From Actinidia chinensis (Eukaryota; Streptophyta; Magnoliopsida; Ericales; Actinidiaceae): a DNA stretch of 10,000 nt. The translations under genes and the position numbers were made by a program. Below, piece by piece: positions 1 to 9,104 of the stretch (the stretch's first letter is position 1; each line of letters starts with the position of its first letter). Below the pieces are notes generated by a model. It searched no databases, was not told the origin of the DNA, and saw nothing but the letters and a program-made list of their open reading frames with translations. The stretch is taken from NCBI GenBank assembly GCA_009663005.1, contig CM018902.1, positions 12,590,960-12,600,959 on the forward strand. The letters are read 5' to 3'.

Positions 1-389
1 GTAGAGTCTGTGTTTCTTAATAATTGAATGACATATACACAGAAATGTCACATTGACAGTTGGCTAATGTATAAGGGGTTGATTATTATAATTGAAAGTA
101 AAGAATGTAAAGTGATATTTTGATGAAAGTATAGGGATTTAAAGTGTCATTAACCAACAAAAACAAAAACTCTCCATCATCACCTATTTCATGAGAAGCT
201 CATCTAAACTCATTGACTAAATTACCCTTTTAACCAAAAAAATTGCCTCTCTCCTTCGCCTCTCCGCCTCTCTCTCTCTTCACCCATATTTTCACGGTGT
301 CAATTTGTTACATGATTTGAAAGATATTTTAAAATAACGTATGATGGGAAAAAAATCAAACGAAAATTAACTTCACTAATATAATTTGA
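1..389. other. Host flanking DNA, no gene seen
   Basis: This AT-rich stretch lies outside the retrotransposon. I see no long open frame, RNA gene or recognisable protein motif in it. Its base composition changes sharply near base 390, where GC-richer sequence begins, which fits an insertion boundary there. The five bases just before the LTR (TTTGA, 385-389) would be the left copy of the target-site duplication. The matching right copy lies outside the window, so this is unproven. Confidence 0.6.
246..285. repeat. CT-rich low-complexity tract
   Basis: About 40 bases are nearly all pyrimidine on the plus strand, with a perfect CT run near 268-279. Such tracts are common in plant intergenic and 5' leader DNA. 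It is too short and imperfect to say more. Confidence 0.6.
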
Positions 390-1097
390 TGTGGGATAAA
401 ACCCCCACCGACCAAGGCGTATATGTCGCCATCTAGAACCTCTGGTTCCGCCCCATGATCTCCCCACATGGTGCTTATCTCTGACCCTCCTGACCGAGGT
501 AAATTAGTCACCGTTCAGCATGAAACCCTCGCAAGGCTATCTCACTGAGGCTCGCCATAGCCAAAGTGTTTGTCTCCTCCTCCTCTCGGCCCTTAGGCGA
601 GTAGAATATTTGGCTTGATCAATCTCCACATAATCCCTATTTATACGCACATCGCGATATTTCTCTCTCCACGGCACCGACAATCACGGGATAACTCTCG
701 ATGGCAATCTCCCAATTAATATCTCCTATATCTCTGAGATAATCTTTTCCATACTTATCCTTCTGAGGATCTCGGCGTGATCCATGGGCACGCCCTTACT
801 TCCATTCTATACAAAAGCCGCTCCCCATTAAACAAGGCACCAGCACACGAAAAAACACGCTCAATCACATAGAGTCTATTTACCTCACTGTCGTCAACGC
901 TTTGGATCTGATCTCCTCCACGCCTGGAGGGTCTTGAGGTTCGGCCTCGTCCCGGCCGTTACTAACACCTTACATTGTATTCGCTGTGCCGGTCGCCCTT
1001 CAAGTATCTGAGGTCCCGTGCCTTAGGAGAACTCGATCAATGAGTGTGACATGTTGGTTCGCTCGCCCCACGGATTTTTTTAGCCGTTACCACAACA
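390..1097 (+). repeat. Left (5') LTR
   Basis: The segment begins TGTGGGATAAAACC and ends ACA directly before the primer binding site, giving the usual TG...CA ends and a length of about 708 bp. The U3 part carries a TATA-like box near 807. The 3' part resembles Tat-type LTR ends of plants: GTTCGGCCTCG near 940, then a GC-rich stretch ending in CCGTTACCACAACA. The borders were inferred from terminal bases and the primer site, not from comparison with the other LTR, which is absent here. It holds no open frame that looks real. Confidence 0.78.
807..817 (+). promoter_or_regulatory. LTR TATA-like promoter element
   Basis: CTATACAAAAG fits a plant LTR TATA box (CTATAAAAAG type) with one changed base. 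Its place, about 290 bases before the end of the LTR, suits a U3 promoter. The U3/R border would then fall near 840. A second TATA-like string (TATTTATAC, about 639-647) is a weaker candidate. Confidence 0.45.
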
Positions 1098-1100
1098 GTT

Positions 1101-1118
1101 TAGCGCTTCTGTGAGAAC
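1101..1118 (+). promoter_or_regulatory. Degenerate primer binding site (tRNA-Asp type)
   Basis: TAGCGCTTCTGTGAGAAC sits a few bases after the LTR end. It resembles the primer site of many plant Tat elements, which starts TGGCGCC and pairs with the 3' end of tRNA-Asp. Differences include G-to-A changes and a one-base loss in the C-G pair region. Such changes fit deamination decay of a methylated element and would weaken primer pairing. The tRNA assignment comes from family knowledge, not from a search. Confidence 0.6.
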
Positions 1119-1207
1119 GAAATTCTCTAAACTCTTCTATGCACTGCGCAGCACGCCACCTACCCCAGACCAGCGCCAGTAGCCCCCCTGGTAACCGGTC
1201 CCATCCT

Positions 1208-2885
1208 ATGGCCGACCCAAGCCAAGTTCCAGATCTGGAAGGCCTCCACCGTGAGATACATGATATGGCCGAGCAAATGAAGATCATAACAGAATAATGG
1301 TCGCCTAATGCAACGTCCTCGCCGCTGCCCCCCCAACTCCTGCAGCGGCCATCCGTCCCTGTATGTCGACAGCTATCCGCCACTCTAATAGCTCGGGAGA
1401 TCGTTCTCACAACTCAGTACCTGAACGAGCAAGGGTAGGTCCACGAGCACTCAAGCCCGTCCTTACATGAAATTAGGAGTTCATCTTTAGATCTAGTCAA
1501 CTCGCATGCCAGATGAGAAGAGGGAGGAGCCCCAACGAGGCGATATCAACAACCGAGGCACAGACAACAGTCCACCTTCGTGGTGCTACGAAGAATCGAG
1601 ATTTGGATGCAGGCGGGCTATTGGGACGCCATTAACGGGACTGGAAACAAATGCGTCGGGGCAGTACCGTGGATCGTCTCTGGTCATCGAGCAGAGCCAC
1701 CATTCATCACGGAAAGGGTATTAAAAAGAGCTCGATCTCTTCGAAGTTCAAGACTCCTACCCAGCTCGGCTTTATGGGAAGAAAGACAGACCCTATGGCT
1801 CACCTTGCTCGTACAAAAGCCTAATGCCATCTCAGGGTTGCTCAGACGAATAGTGCAAAAGCGTTCCTCACGCCACCATGACCAGGACCCGGCCATGTCT
1901 TTGTTTCGAAACTTCGCCAGGAACCATAGACTCCTCTTTTGGCGAGCTTATTCGACTCTTTGTCGGGGCCAATTTTATGGTTGGCAGAAATCGACAAGAA
2001 GAATGCTTCCTATTGTTCCCATTCACCATAACAGAGAGCGAGAGCTTGAAAGAGTCGTAAAACGATTCAATCAGCCGTATTAGAAGTTGAGGATCCCAGT
2101 GACAAGTTTAATTAATGGCATGATGGAAGGACTCCGACCTGCCCCGCTGTTCGACTCCCTTTCCAAAAACGTTCTGAAACTTTTAATCCGCGGCTCCAGA
2201 TCAAGGCCGACAAGTATCTCGCCGCAGAGGAGTTGGCCCGAGGCCAAGCGAGGCGAACGAGAAAAGATGATCATAATAGGAAAGAGCCTGATAGAGGCGA
2301 GCTGATTATAGGGACGAAACGAGGTATAAGAGTACCTGACCGAGATCCCACGCTCAATTATAGGCATATCCTCGCACCCTCCCCGCCGACCTCGAGTTTA
2401 CTCTACACCACTCCACGCCCCTGTTGCCCAATTCTACTCTCCGGAGATTACGAGCACGAAGATCGTCAATGGCCGGAAAGATCAAGAATGACCTCGCAGA
2501 AGAGGAATAGGAACAAATATTGTGATTCGCACCGTAACCACGGACACAATACTAGGACTGTTTTCAAACTGAAGGAACAAATCGCCCCGCCCGACCTCAT
2601 TAAGAGGGGTTACCTGAGGAAGTATGTATCGCTCGCCCACCACCCAATTCCCCAGCAAGAAGGTAGCGGCGATAACAGACCAACTACGGGTGATTACCAA
2701 GCAATCCATGGAGTTTCGGATTGGGGGCGGTTATTCGACTTCATCCAGAAAAAGGCATCCAGAAGTGCCATGCCGCGGCGGAATGGAAGTTTTATCATAC
2801 AAAACCTCTTCCTCGTCTTTTGTTGCTGATCAAACACCCATCACCTCAGCAATGATGATTTGAGAGGCTTGGCACCTACCCCACG
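1208..2885 (+). pseudogene. gag: gag remnant (capsid and zinc knuckle)
   Basis: Gag forms the particle shell and packages the RNA. The likely start is the ATG at 1208, which opens [20 protein letters not shown], a short helix-like N-terminus, and stops at TAA 1295. Downstream pieces appear in different frames. FKTPTQLGF and KTDPMAH near 1747-1804 belong to the capsid start. GELIRLFV and FMVGRNRQEEC near 1940-2010, VKRFNQ near 2058 and GLRPAPLFDSLSKNV near 2128-2172 are retrotransposon-gag core words. AADKYLAAEELA-like coding lies near 2205-2240. The nucleocapsid-type KYCDSHRNHGHNT is at 2515-2553. About 560 codons were covered in the ancestor, normal for Tat gag. Many frameshifts make it non-functional. 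The boundary with protease is approximate because gag and pol were one reading frame. Confidence 0.87.
2515..2580 (+). other. Gag zinc-knuckle region with a compensating frameshift pair
   Basis: The residues C (2521), H (2530) and H (2545) of the Tat-type C-x2-H-x4-H-x4-C knuckle are in one frame. The last Cys codon, TGT at 2559, is in another. A one-base loss around 2551-2556 and a one-base gain around 2564-2568 explain this: the frame is shifted over about four codons and then restored at KLKEQI. As written, the last zinc ligand is lost from the translated frame. Confidence 0.6.
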
Positions 2886-3330
2886 CGATCGCCTTGGTCG
2901 TCTCGGCCGTCATCGCCAATTTCAACGTCCAGAGGATTTTACCCATAACGGAGCTCGGCGGATATCTTGTTCATCTCGGGCTTCGAAAGAATGAAAATTG
3001 GTTGGACAAGCTGCACGCCCCATTTTTTATACCCCCTGATCGGATTTGGAGAGGAATATCACGCACCCCTTGGGTGGAAAAACTTACCGATAACTCTGGG
3101 AATCGGATCGGAACCTCAACCAAACCACCGTATGGGTCAGGATTTTATTGTGTGGATTGCCCCTTGTCGCCTTATAAGCATATTGGGGGCGACCGACTCG
3201 GAGGAATCACGGCGATCACCTGACCTATCACCCTGAAAGCTAAAGTTTTCCCATCCCAACCGGGATTGGCGAGATAAAAGGGATCAAAAACGGCCAGAGC
3301 AATGCTTCATCAAATCGCCATCGTCCATGA
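2886..3330 (+). pseudogene. Aspartic protease remnant of pol
   Basis: The retropepsin-type protease cuts the Gag-Pol polyprotein. In one frame from 2894 the sequence reads VVSAVIANFNVQRIL, the strand before the active-site loop. In another frame from about 2967, HAPLGWKNLPITLGIG and GQDFIVW supply the C-terminal half. The family active site is D-[NT]-G-S-S at 2944-2958. Here the Asp codon position reads CAT (2944-2946) and two single-base losses surround it, so the catalytic Asp is missing. SPYKHIGGDRLGGITAIT, ending at 3220, carries the closing ILGRPTL-like segment in damaged form. The domain is therefore dead. The end at about 3330 is taken from residual LK-K-FP-like coding near 3235-3290. 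Confidence 0.82.
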
Positions 3331-3880
3331 GGGGTCGAAAAACCGACCAACCGGAAGGAACCAGGAGAGTCTCAGTTCCGTGTCCCATGACGAGAAAGAC
3401 CAATAGCTATTGCGTCGGCAGAAGTCAGTGATTTGACGACCAAAGATTTGAGACTTGAGATGAGTGATTGTAACAAGCTCACGCCTTGTACAGAGAGACC
3501 GCGGCGCGAAAGTAGGAAACGCAAAAAAGCAATCATTGAAAGAGATCTTAAGGGCCGCCCATCATACCATACTGGCTGTCCGGATTGATACCTTATGGGG
3601 GACAGTGGGAACCACAATAGGGGGGAGGGAAGAGAAACAGGGAGGAGTCGGGGATGAAATGTGTGTTAAGAAGCAGAAGTAGGAAAAGACACTATGTCCA
3701 CGGAGTGGTTTGTTAACTAATGTCTTACCATAGGCCCACACCTACACTAAACTTTCGCGAAGTGATCAACTTCGTCCGCGCTGTAACATTTATGGCGGTG
3801 GAGATATCCACCGGGCACTGAATGAGCGTATCACATCCGAGATCCGAGAAAGCCATTCAACTTCCTGAGATCTGCCATCA
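3331..3880 (+). other. Protease-RT linker region of pol, no conserved domain seen
   Basis: This 550-base stretch joins protease and reverse transcriptase. Linkers here are poorly conserved in Tat elements. Charged, low-complexity coding persists in pieces (for example GGREEKQGGVGDEM near 3619-3660) but no family motif could be recognised. A short A/G-rich stretch at about 3617-3690 stands out. I see no RNA gene or independent ORF. Confidence 0.5.
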
Positions 3881-4650
3881 CAAATTATTCACCGAAACCG
3901 CTAAACATTCTCCAGTTCGCCAAAGCAAAGGAAGTTCGGGCCCCTGAACCGCCTAAAAGTCATTGGACGAAGTGAACAAAACACAAGAACAAGCTCATCA
4001 GAGCTATGTCTCGTTCGAGAAGCAAGCACTATCCGGATGGGCTCGACAATGTCGTCGTCGCCCCCAATAAAACGGGGAAAAGTGAGAGTGTGCGTAGTAA
4101 CTCATTTAGAACTTCACCGTCACTCAACAAGGCTTGCCCCAAAAGACAGTTTTCCTTTGCCCAATCGATCTGGTTGTCGACGGCCACCGTCCAAGGCACT
4201 AGCTCCTGAGTTTTATTATGGACGCTCTCGGGATATCCCCAAATCAGGATTACCCTCCTTGCATTGAGAAGACTTCTTTATTCACAGATCGGGGTTGTAT
4301 TGTTCAAGTGATGCATTTGGATTAAAGAACGCTGGGTGACATACTAGAGGTTAGTCACAAGATGTTCAAGGAACAAAATTGTCGGAAACCATGGCAGTAT
4401 ACATAGATGATAGGCTATTAAAAGTCTCTCGATCCTCCGACCACATCGCCCTCTTGAAGAAACATTTAGCATTCTGGCGTTGGCACCAGGTGATTTGATC
4501 CCTCAAATGTCATCTTTGAGTGTTCGTCGTAAAAATTTTTAGGAATTTCTGGTCACTAACGTGGAATCGAGGTAAACCCAATCAAATCCAAGGCCACTGG
4601 TCGCTATGAACTCGCCCAGAACATACCCCCCCATATTCAGGGAAGTACAA
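3881..4650 (+). pseudogene. Reverse transcriptase remnant of pol
   Basis: This domain copied the element RNA into DNA. Motifs appear in the right order in shifting frames. YPDGLDNVVVAPNKTGK at about 4030-4080 marks the fingers region. LNKACPK at 4123-4143 is followed by the SFPLPN segment in the next frame (SFPLPNRSG, to about 4170). EKTSFFTDRG-like coding lies near 4266-4296. The catalytic YxDD box is YIDD at 4400-4411, with both catalytic Asp codons kept and the following Met changed to Arg (AGG). SDHIALLKKHLAFWRWHQ follows at 4436-4490. At least six frame changes and several stops interrupt it, so no active enzyme can be made. Order and spacing match Ty3/gypsy RT of the Tat lineage. Confidence 0.9.
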
Positions 4651-5660
4651 CAGTCTGACTGGGCGAGGTAAGCCGCCCTGAACAAATTTGTCTCCAAGTC
4701 GCGGACAATGCCTCCAAATGCATTCCAACAACTGAAAGAGTATCTTGATGTATTCGCCTTCTTACAGTCCCACCCCCACCCGGCAAGACCTTTACATATA
4801 TTTATCCATCTCGCCCACCACAGTTATTGTTGTGCTATCCGAGAAGAAGGTCAGGTCCAGACCAATAATACTACGTTAGCAAGTCTGATGATGGGGGGCA
4901 GAGGTCAGGTATCCCAAGATTTGAAAAGGTCTCCTACGCCCTAATGAATCGCCGCCAGAAAACTTCGTCATTACTTCTCAAGGCCCATCCATCATCGTAC
5001 TAAAACTGATCAACCATTGAAACATATTCTTTCGCGACCAGACACATCAGTCGGCTCCTCTTGGTCCGTCGAGCTAAGTGAATTCACATTGAATACCGCC
5101 AAGGACGGCAACTAAATGGCCCAGTGCCCTGGACTGATTTCATGTCGAATCCACCCATGAGGACCTCTACTTCCGCACGCTAAACGGCCGCCCCTCCTGA
5201 AGCGGGAATTCCTAAAGAACCGACCTCAAAAAATGACCACTTCGCTCGCCATTGAAATGGTTTCGTTGATGGCTTATCTAAGCAGCACGGCTGCGGGCAG
5301 GCTCGTCATCCGAACTCCTCAAGGCGCACAATGGAATACGCCCATAGACCAGAATGGGATTGTAAATCCCACTAACAATGAGCCGAGTAACGAAGCCCTC
5401 CTCGCCGGATTAAGGGTGGCAACAGAGTTGGGAGTCACAAACAATCTTTGGAAGTCTTCAGTGACTCGCAACTAGTGGTAACCAAGTCCATGAGCTACCT
5501 GCCAAAGGACGCAAGAATGATTGCTCTAATTTAGGCGAGGTGAAGGCTTTGTCCTGCCAAAATCAAGGAATTTAAAGATTCCACCAGATTCCCAAGAAGA
5601 TAATAAAAAGGCAATGCCTTGGCTAATCTGGCGTCAACTTTCTAGTTCATTTCTAACAGG
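4651..5660 (+). pseudogene. RNase H remnant of pol, with connection domain
   Basis: RNase H removes the RNA strand during reverse transcription. The connection part begins with FVSKS-like coding near 4690, then AFQQLKEYL near 4720 and AIREEGQVQ near 4834-4860. TDQPLKHILSRPDTS-like coding lies near 5008-5050 and VELSEF near 5068-5085. The RNase H core shows the first Asp in GTT-GAT-GGC (5268-5270), the Glu in TNNE (5371-5382), then ALLAGLRVATELGV. The third acidic residue is GAC at 5463-5465 in an SDSQLVV context, in another frame. The final Asp of the DALANLA segment near 5611 has lost one base. The longest piece, 5233-5475, is only a fragment and not a separate gene. Confidence 0.87.
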
Positions 5661-7157
5661 TGGCATTCCTCTGGAATTCTAGATACGCCAAGCATTGGGG
5701 CCGCAATCAAATCCTCCAAACGGAAGAAATTCCGACGTGGATGGACGAAATTATTGGGCTATCTCTGAAAAAGGATCCTGTGTCCAGAAGATAAGCTCCA
5801 AGCTCGCCGCCTCCAATATAGATCCGCGGGTTCTGCATTTTCAAGGGCAAGCTATACAAAGGTCTTTTTCAGACCACTCTTTAGATGTCTCCGACCAGAG
5901 AGCAGAGTATGTCCTACCTACGAAAAACCCGAAGGCTTGCGTCGGAAATCAAACTCCGGAGCAAGGTCATTGGCGAAGAAAACTATTCACCTAGGATATT
6001 TTTTTTGGCCGACCATAGAACGAGAATGCGGCAGCGTATATAAAGAAATCGACAAATGCCAGAGGTTTGCCCCCGTTAGCCATCTTCCCTCACACCGAGA
6101 TGGGTTAACCGATGTCCAGCCCTGGCCTTTCGCCTGCAGTGGGGGAATTAGACATTCTGGTCCCCTACCGTAAGCTCCTTTGCAAAGGAATTTTTTAATC
6201 CGTCGCCAAAAACAAAAAAAAAGATTATTTCACTAAATTGATAGAAGCTCGCATCCTTCTCGCCAAGATTACTGAGAAAAATACCTAAAGAAAATAACCC
6301 TGATTTTGTATGAAGCACCTTGTTTGTAGATTCGGAATCCCAAAGGTTTATCATCTCGGACAAACGCAAGGCATTTCGCACAATGACAAGGTTCAGTTTA
6401 TTCTGTTCGGATCTCGCATCCCCTCATTTCTCAGCGCCCGGTCTCCTCAGCAATGGGTCACGTTTGAAAATAACATCGTACCATATCCTCAGGAATTGAA
6501 GCGATGTTAGACAGGTTGAAAAGGCGAGTGGGCGGAAAGCGTAAAGCTTGGCCAAGCACTTTGGGCCTATCATACTACCAGCCGGATGCCAACGGGTGAA
6601 ACTACTCCATATTCCATGGTCTTCGGAACCGAATCAGGCATACTCAGTAGAAAGATATGCCGAGCTTCAGGTTTCGATTTCGACAAGGAAAACATGAGGC
6701 CGAGCTCAGAGTCAACCTAGACCTCCTTGAGGGAAAAAAGAGAGAAGCAAGCTACGTCAAATGGCTTAAAGTGCAAAAGTCGCCAAGTACTATAATCAAG
6801 AGTAGACATCGTTCATGGTCCTTCCGGCGACCTGGTATTGCGGACAGTAACAACCCTGTCAACTACAGAGGGCCAAATGCGGGAAAGCTTCGGCCTATGT
6901 GGGAAGGTCTTACAAAGCCTCAAAAGTCTCCCTCCCGACTAGGGACTTACGGTTAGAAGACCCAGACGGAAAAGCACTTTCACATCCCTCCCTGGAATTG
7001 CCGAGCATTTAAAAAGTACTATACAAATGAGAGTCAATGGGAATCGCATTCCGCCTTAAATCAAGTTTATATTCGGATTTGTTACGATTCGCATATGTTT
7101 GTCGTCGTTTATCGAAAGATTGCTATCAGGGCCATTTTTATGTCGCCTGTATTATAA
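5661..7157 (+). pseudogene. Integrase remnant and C-terminal end of pol
   Basis: Integrase inserts the DNA copy into the genome. The zinc-binding part is SGARSLAKKTIHLGYFFWP (about 5953-6012) and DKCQRFAPV (about 6050-6077). One His is lost by a two-base insertion near 5950 and the first Cys of the CxxC pair is lost near 6048. The catalytic triad positions are GAC 6151, GAC 6359 and GAA 6466; the last two are about 36 codons apart, matching D,D35E. The C-terminal part has FRFR and EAELRVNLDLLE (about 6666-6750) and PNAGKLRPMWEG (6873-6908). LKKYY at about 7008-7022 is typical of the pol end. One frame then stays open to TAA at 7155-7157. No chromodomain is present. Frameshifts and stops make it inactive. 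Confidence 0.9.
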
Positions 7158-7304
7158 TCGCCTATATCGATGATCGTCCAATATCGAGATCGCCAGTTAA
7201 AATTAAATGAAATCGCTAGTTCAGAATAAAATAAATCGCCCCAATAATTGAAATCGCCAATTATTATTTCACTTATTGAGATTTCGCCATTACTTATGGT
7301 TGCC
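7143..7304. repeat. Irregularly spaced TCGCC (GGCGA) word series in AT-rich DNA
   Basis: TCGCC occurs at 7143, 7158, 7190, 7236, 7254 and 7284. One-base variants lie at 7174 (TCGTCC), 7213 (TCGCT) and 7300 (TTGCC), and bare TCG at 7184. The DNA between is almost pure A/T. Gaps run from 6 to 30 bases, so it is not a simple tandem repeat or a CRISPR array. On the minus strand the words read GGCGA(T), often after A/T runs. It begins in the last five codons of the pol frame and crosses most of the gap before the antisense gene. Tat elements often carry tandem repeats in this 3' region, so a decayed tandem array is the simplest reading. Confidence 0.5.
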
Positions 7305-7428
7305 AGTTCACGCTCAAACAAAAGACGGGGAACAAAAATATTTTCATTAAATCAAACAAGAAGTACACATCTCAAAAAAAAAAAATTTTACAATATTTTA
7401 CAACCTCGGGGCATTATTTTTACCCCCA
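7158..7428. other. AT-rich convergent spacer between pol and the antisense ORF
   Basis: The pol frame ends at 7157 on the plus strand and the antisense frame ends at 7429 on the minus strand, so both would be transcribed toward this spacer. It holds most of the TCGCC series, an A-tract around 7374-7385 and a tandem 10-mer just after. The open frames that cross it have no family resemblance and appear to be chance products of A/T-rich sequence. Confidence 0.6.
7385..7404 (-). terminator. Possible polyadenylation-region signal for the antisense gene
   Basis: Two tandem copies of ATTTTACAA(T/C) read on the minus strand as TGTAAAAT twice. They start about 25 bases beyond the antisense stop codon and run into a T-tract. 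Plant 3' ends often use U-rich and UGUA/UGUAAA-type far upstream elements, so this fits a 3' untranslated region. It is inference from motif and place only. Confidence 0.3.
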
Positions 7429-7952
7429 TCATTCTCGCCAGTTTCTCATTTTCTTATCAGCCTCGTCTAAAGCTCCGGCCAACACAGTCGTGGCGAGAGC
7501 CGCAGTTCCTTCCGGTCGATGTGTGAGGTCTGGTGAGCTCGGCGAAGTTGCACCTTGCCCTAAGTTAAAAACCCCTCGCCGAAGTACTTGAGGCAGCATT
7601 TTCAACGGCCACCATGAACTCCGACGAGGCTTTAAACAACTCCTCCACGGCGAGTCTTTGACTTAATTCAGAGCTTCCCCAGGCTTCGTCACCAACACCA
7701 AGCGCCCACCTCTCGCATCTGGTCGAATAGCGCTTCTCGATCAGGCTCTTTCGCCTTGGCGAGCTCATCATTGGCCTGCTGCTCACGAGCGCGGGACTCA
7801 GCTAGTTGCTGTGTCCAAATCGGTTGCACCTCCCTTCTGGAGGCAAGCATTTCTGTCTCATTGAAGGCAGCTCGCCCCTCTTGGAGAGATCCAACTCCCC
7901 CCTCGCCCTCCCTTGTCTCCGAACAGCCAAAGATGAGGCCGATCACCAACGC

Positions 7953-8050
7953 CTGCTATAAAGAAGGAAACATTTTTTATAGGCAATCCACAGTTTGTTG
8001 AATCGATAGAGCAAATTGAAAAAAAAAACCCGAGATTACCGTACCCTGAC
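7953..8050 (-). other. Intron-like gap in the antisense ORF (best supported)
   Basis: On the minus strand this 98-base stretch begins GTCAGG after ATCAG and ends CTTTATAGCAG before coding that resumes ALVIGLIFG. It contains a T-run and A/T-rich DNA, unlike the GC-rich coding on both sides. GT...AG ends with a CAG acceptor fit a plant intron. A second donor (GTAATC, giving 7953-8038) is also possible. Confidence 0.45.
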
Positions 8051-8498
8051 CTGATCACGTGGAAACTTCAGTCGCCGTCTGGTCTCAAGTTGAGGGCTTC
8101 TCCAGCACCTTCTCCTTGTCGGCTGGGGAATCACCCCCCGTCAGCAACTTCTCGCCACCCGACGGGCTGTCCCCATAGAGGCTTGTGCCCAGAACATGCG
8201 GGTTGGCGAGGAACCTTCCCCGGGGCGAGGAAAGCGGCGGCTGGAGTGGTCGGGGCTTTTGCTCGAAGAAAAAAACGTTTTCTTCTTGCCTCAGGTGCGA
8301 TGCTGACCCCCTTTCCCTTTGAGCCATCATCAGCCTTCCTCCCCTTCTTGCTGGGCGAGCTGGCGATGCTTCTCTCCGGCCCTTTTTTGCAATTATACTC
8401 CCTTTGCCAGAGCAGGAGTCCCCGAGCTCGCCCCCGCCGTTTTCCCTGAAGCTTCTTCGACCATCTTTCTTGAAGCTCACTGCTCTTCTTCGACATAG

Positions 8499-8568
8499 CT
8501 GCACAATACATACAAGCATATAAGGAAAGTGATCATCAAATCTAGACAAAGACAGGGTCAATAACCAC
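8499..8568 (-). other. Second intron-like gap in the antisense ORF
   Basis: The minus strand reads GTGGTT at the proposed donor and TATGTATTGTGCAG at the acceptor. Coding after it begins two bases later with MSKKSSELQERW. The stretch is T-rich compared with its neighbours. The acceptor is convincing and the donor is not certain. Confidence 0.4.
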
Positions 8569-8999
8569 CGCTCAAGCTCGACGGGTAGGCTCGAGTCCGA
8601 ACATAGATTCCGACAAGATTCGAGCTCGGGCATTCGAGGAATGAATCTATGATAGGATCCAAACCTTCCCTCAACCACCTTCAAAAGGTGCAGGTCAGGG
8701 ATGTGAGGTAGCAACCTCCTAAAGGTTCGTTCTGATGGATCCTAGACACTCGATTGAAATCGTACTCGGAAGGCTTTCTCGCCGCGCTTGATCATGGTGG
8801 ATTTTCGGACTCACCCACGTCGCTTGAGGAGCTCTGAGCTTCTCCGCTTGGACTATTGTTCGCCGCCGTCCTCGACGCCCATAACCGGGGGAAAGGGCGA
8901 AAACCTGGCCAAATGACTTTGATTCTAGCAGGCACTGGTACGAGAAGCGTCCGAACTCTCGACACCGACTAAGCCTCATCGAAGACCTCATTTCGTCGC

Positions 9000-9104
9000 C
9001 AAAAAGCCAGAGGCGATTATTACAGTGCTTATCTCACAGAACAACAGCATTAGCTCACCCGAGCATTCAAGATGAAAACGGAGTAGAAAGGAAAAGAGAC
9101 CGAC
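9000..9104 (-). other. Possible third intron-like gap in the antisense ORF
   Basis: Domain-like coding (ending WGIQ) runs up to a CAG/GTCGGT junction at 9105/9104 on the minus strand. The next about 100 bases start pyrimidine-rich (TCTCTTTTCCTTTCTAC), contain stops in all useful frames, and show no family resemblance. The acceptor could not be placed, so the far end is approximate. Confidence 0.3.

Noticed and set aside
1..389. Host gene promoter or exon upstream of the element
   Set aside because: A CT-rich tract and A/T richness alone do not mark a gene; no open frame or splice structure was seen.
1087..1410. 107-residue minus-strand open frame across the LTR end and leader
   Set aside because: It crosses the LTR border and primer site and has no family-like motif. 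The plus strand carries the gag start (MADPSQ) here.
5233..5475. Apparent small intact gene of 80 residues
   Set aside because: It is a fragment of RNase H (TNNE, ALLAGLRVATELGV) between two frameshifts, and its first residues are out of the domain frame.
7143..7304. CRISPR-like array from repeated ATCGCC words
   Set aside because: The repeated unit is only 5-6 bases, the gaps vary from 6 to 30 bases, and the window is plant retrotransposon DNA with no cas genes.
7109..7321. Minus-strand frame of 70 residues with repeated GD/IGD words
   Set aside because: It is produced by the repeated GGCGAT words in A/T-rich DNA; there is no family resemblance.
8090..8449. 119-residue plus-strand open frame
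   Set aside because: It is the complement of the K/S/P-rich linker of the antisense gene; its Arg/Pro-rich composition is what such a shadow gives.
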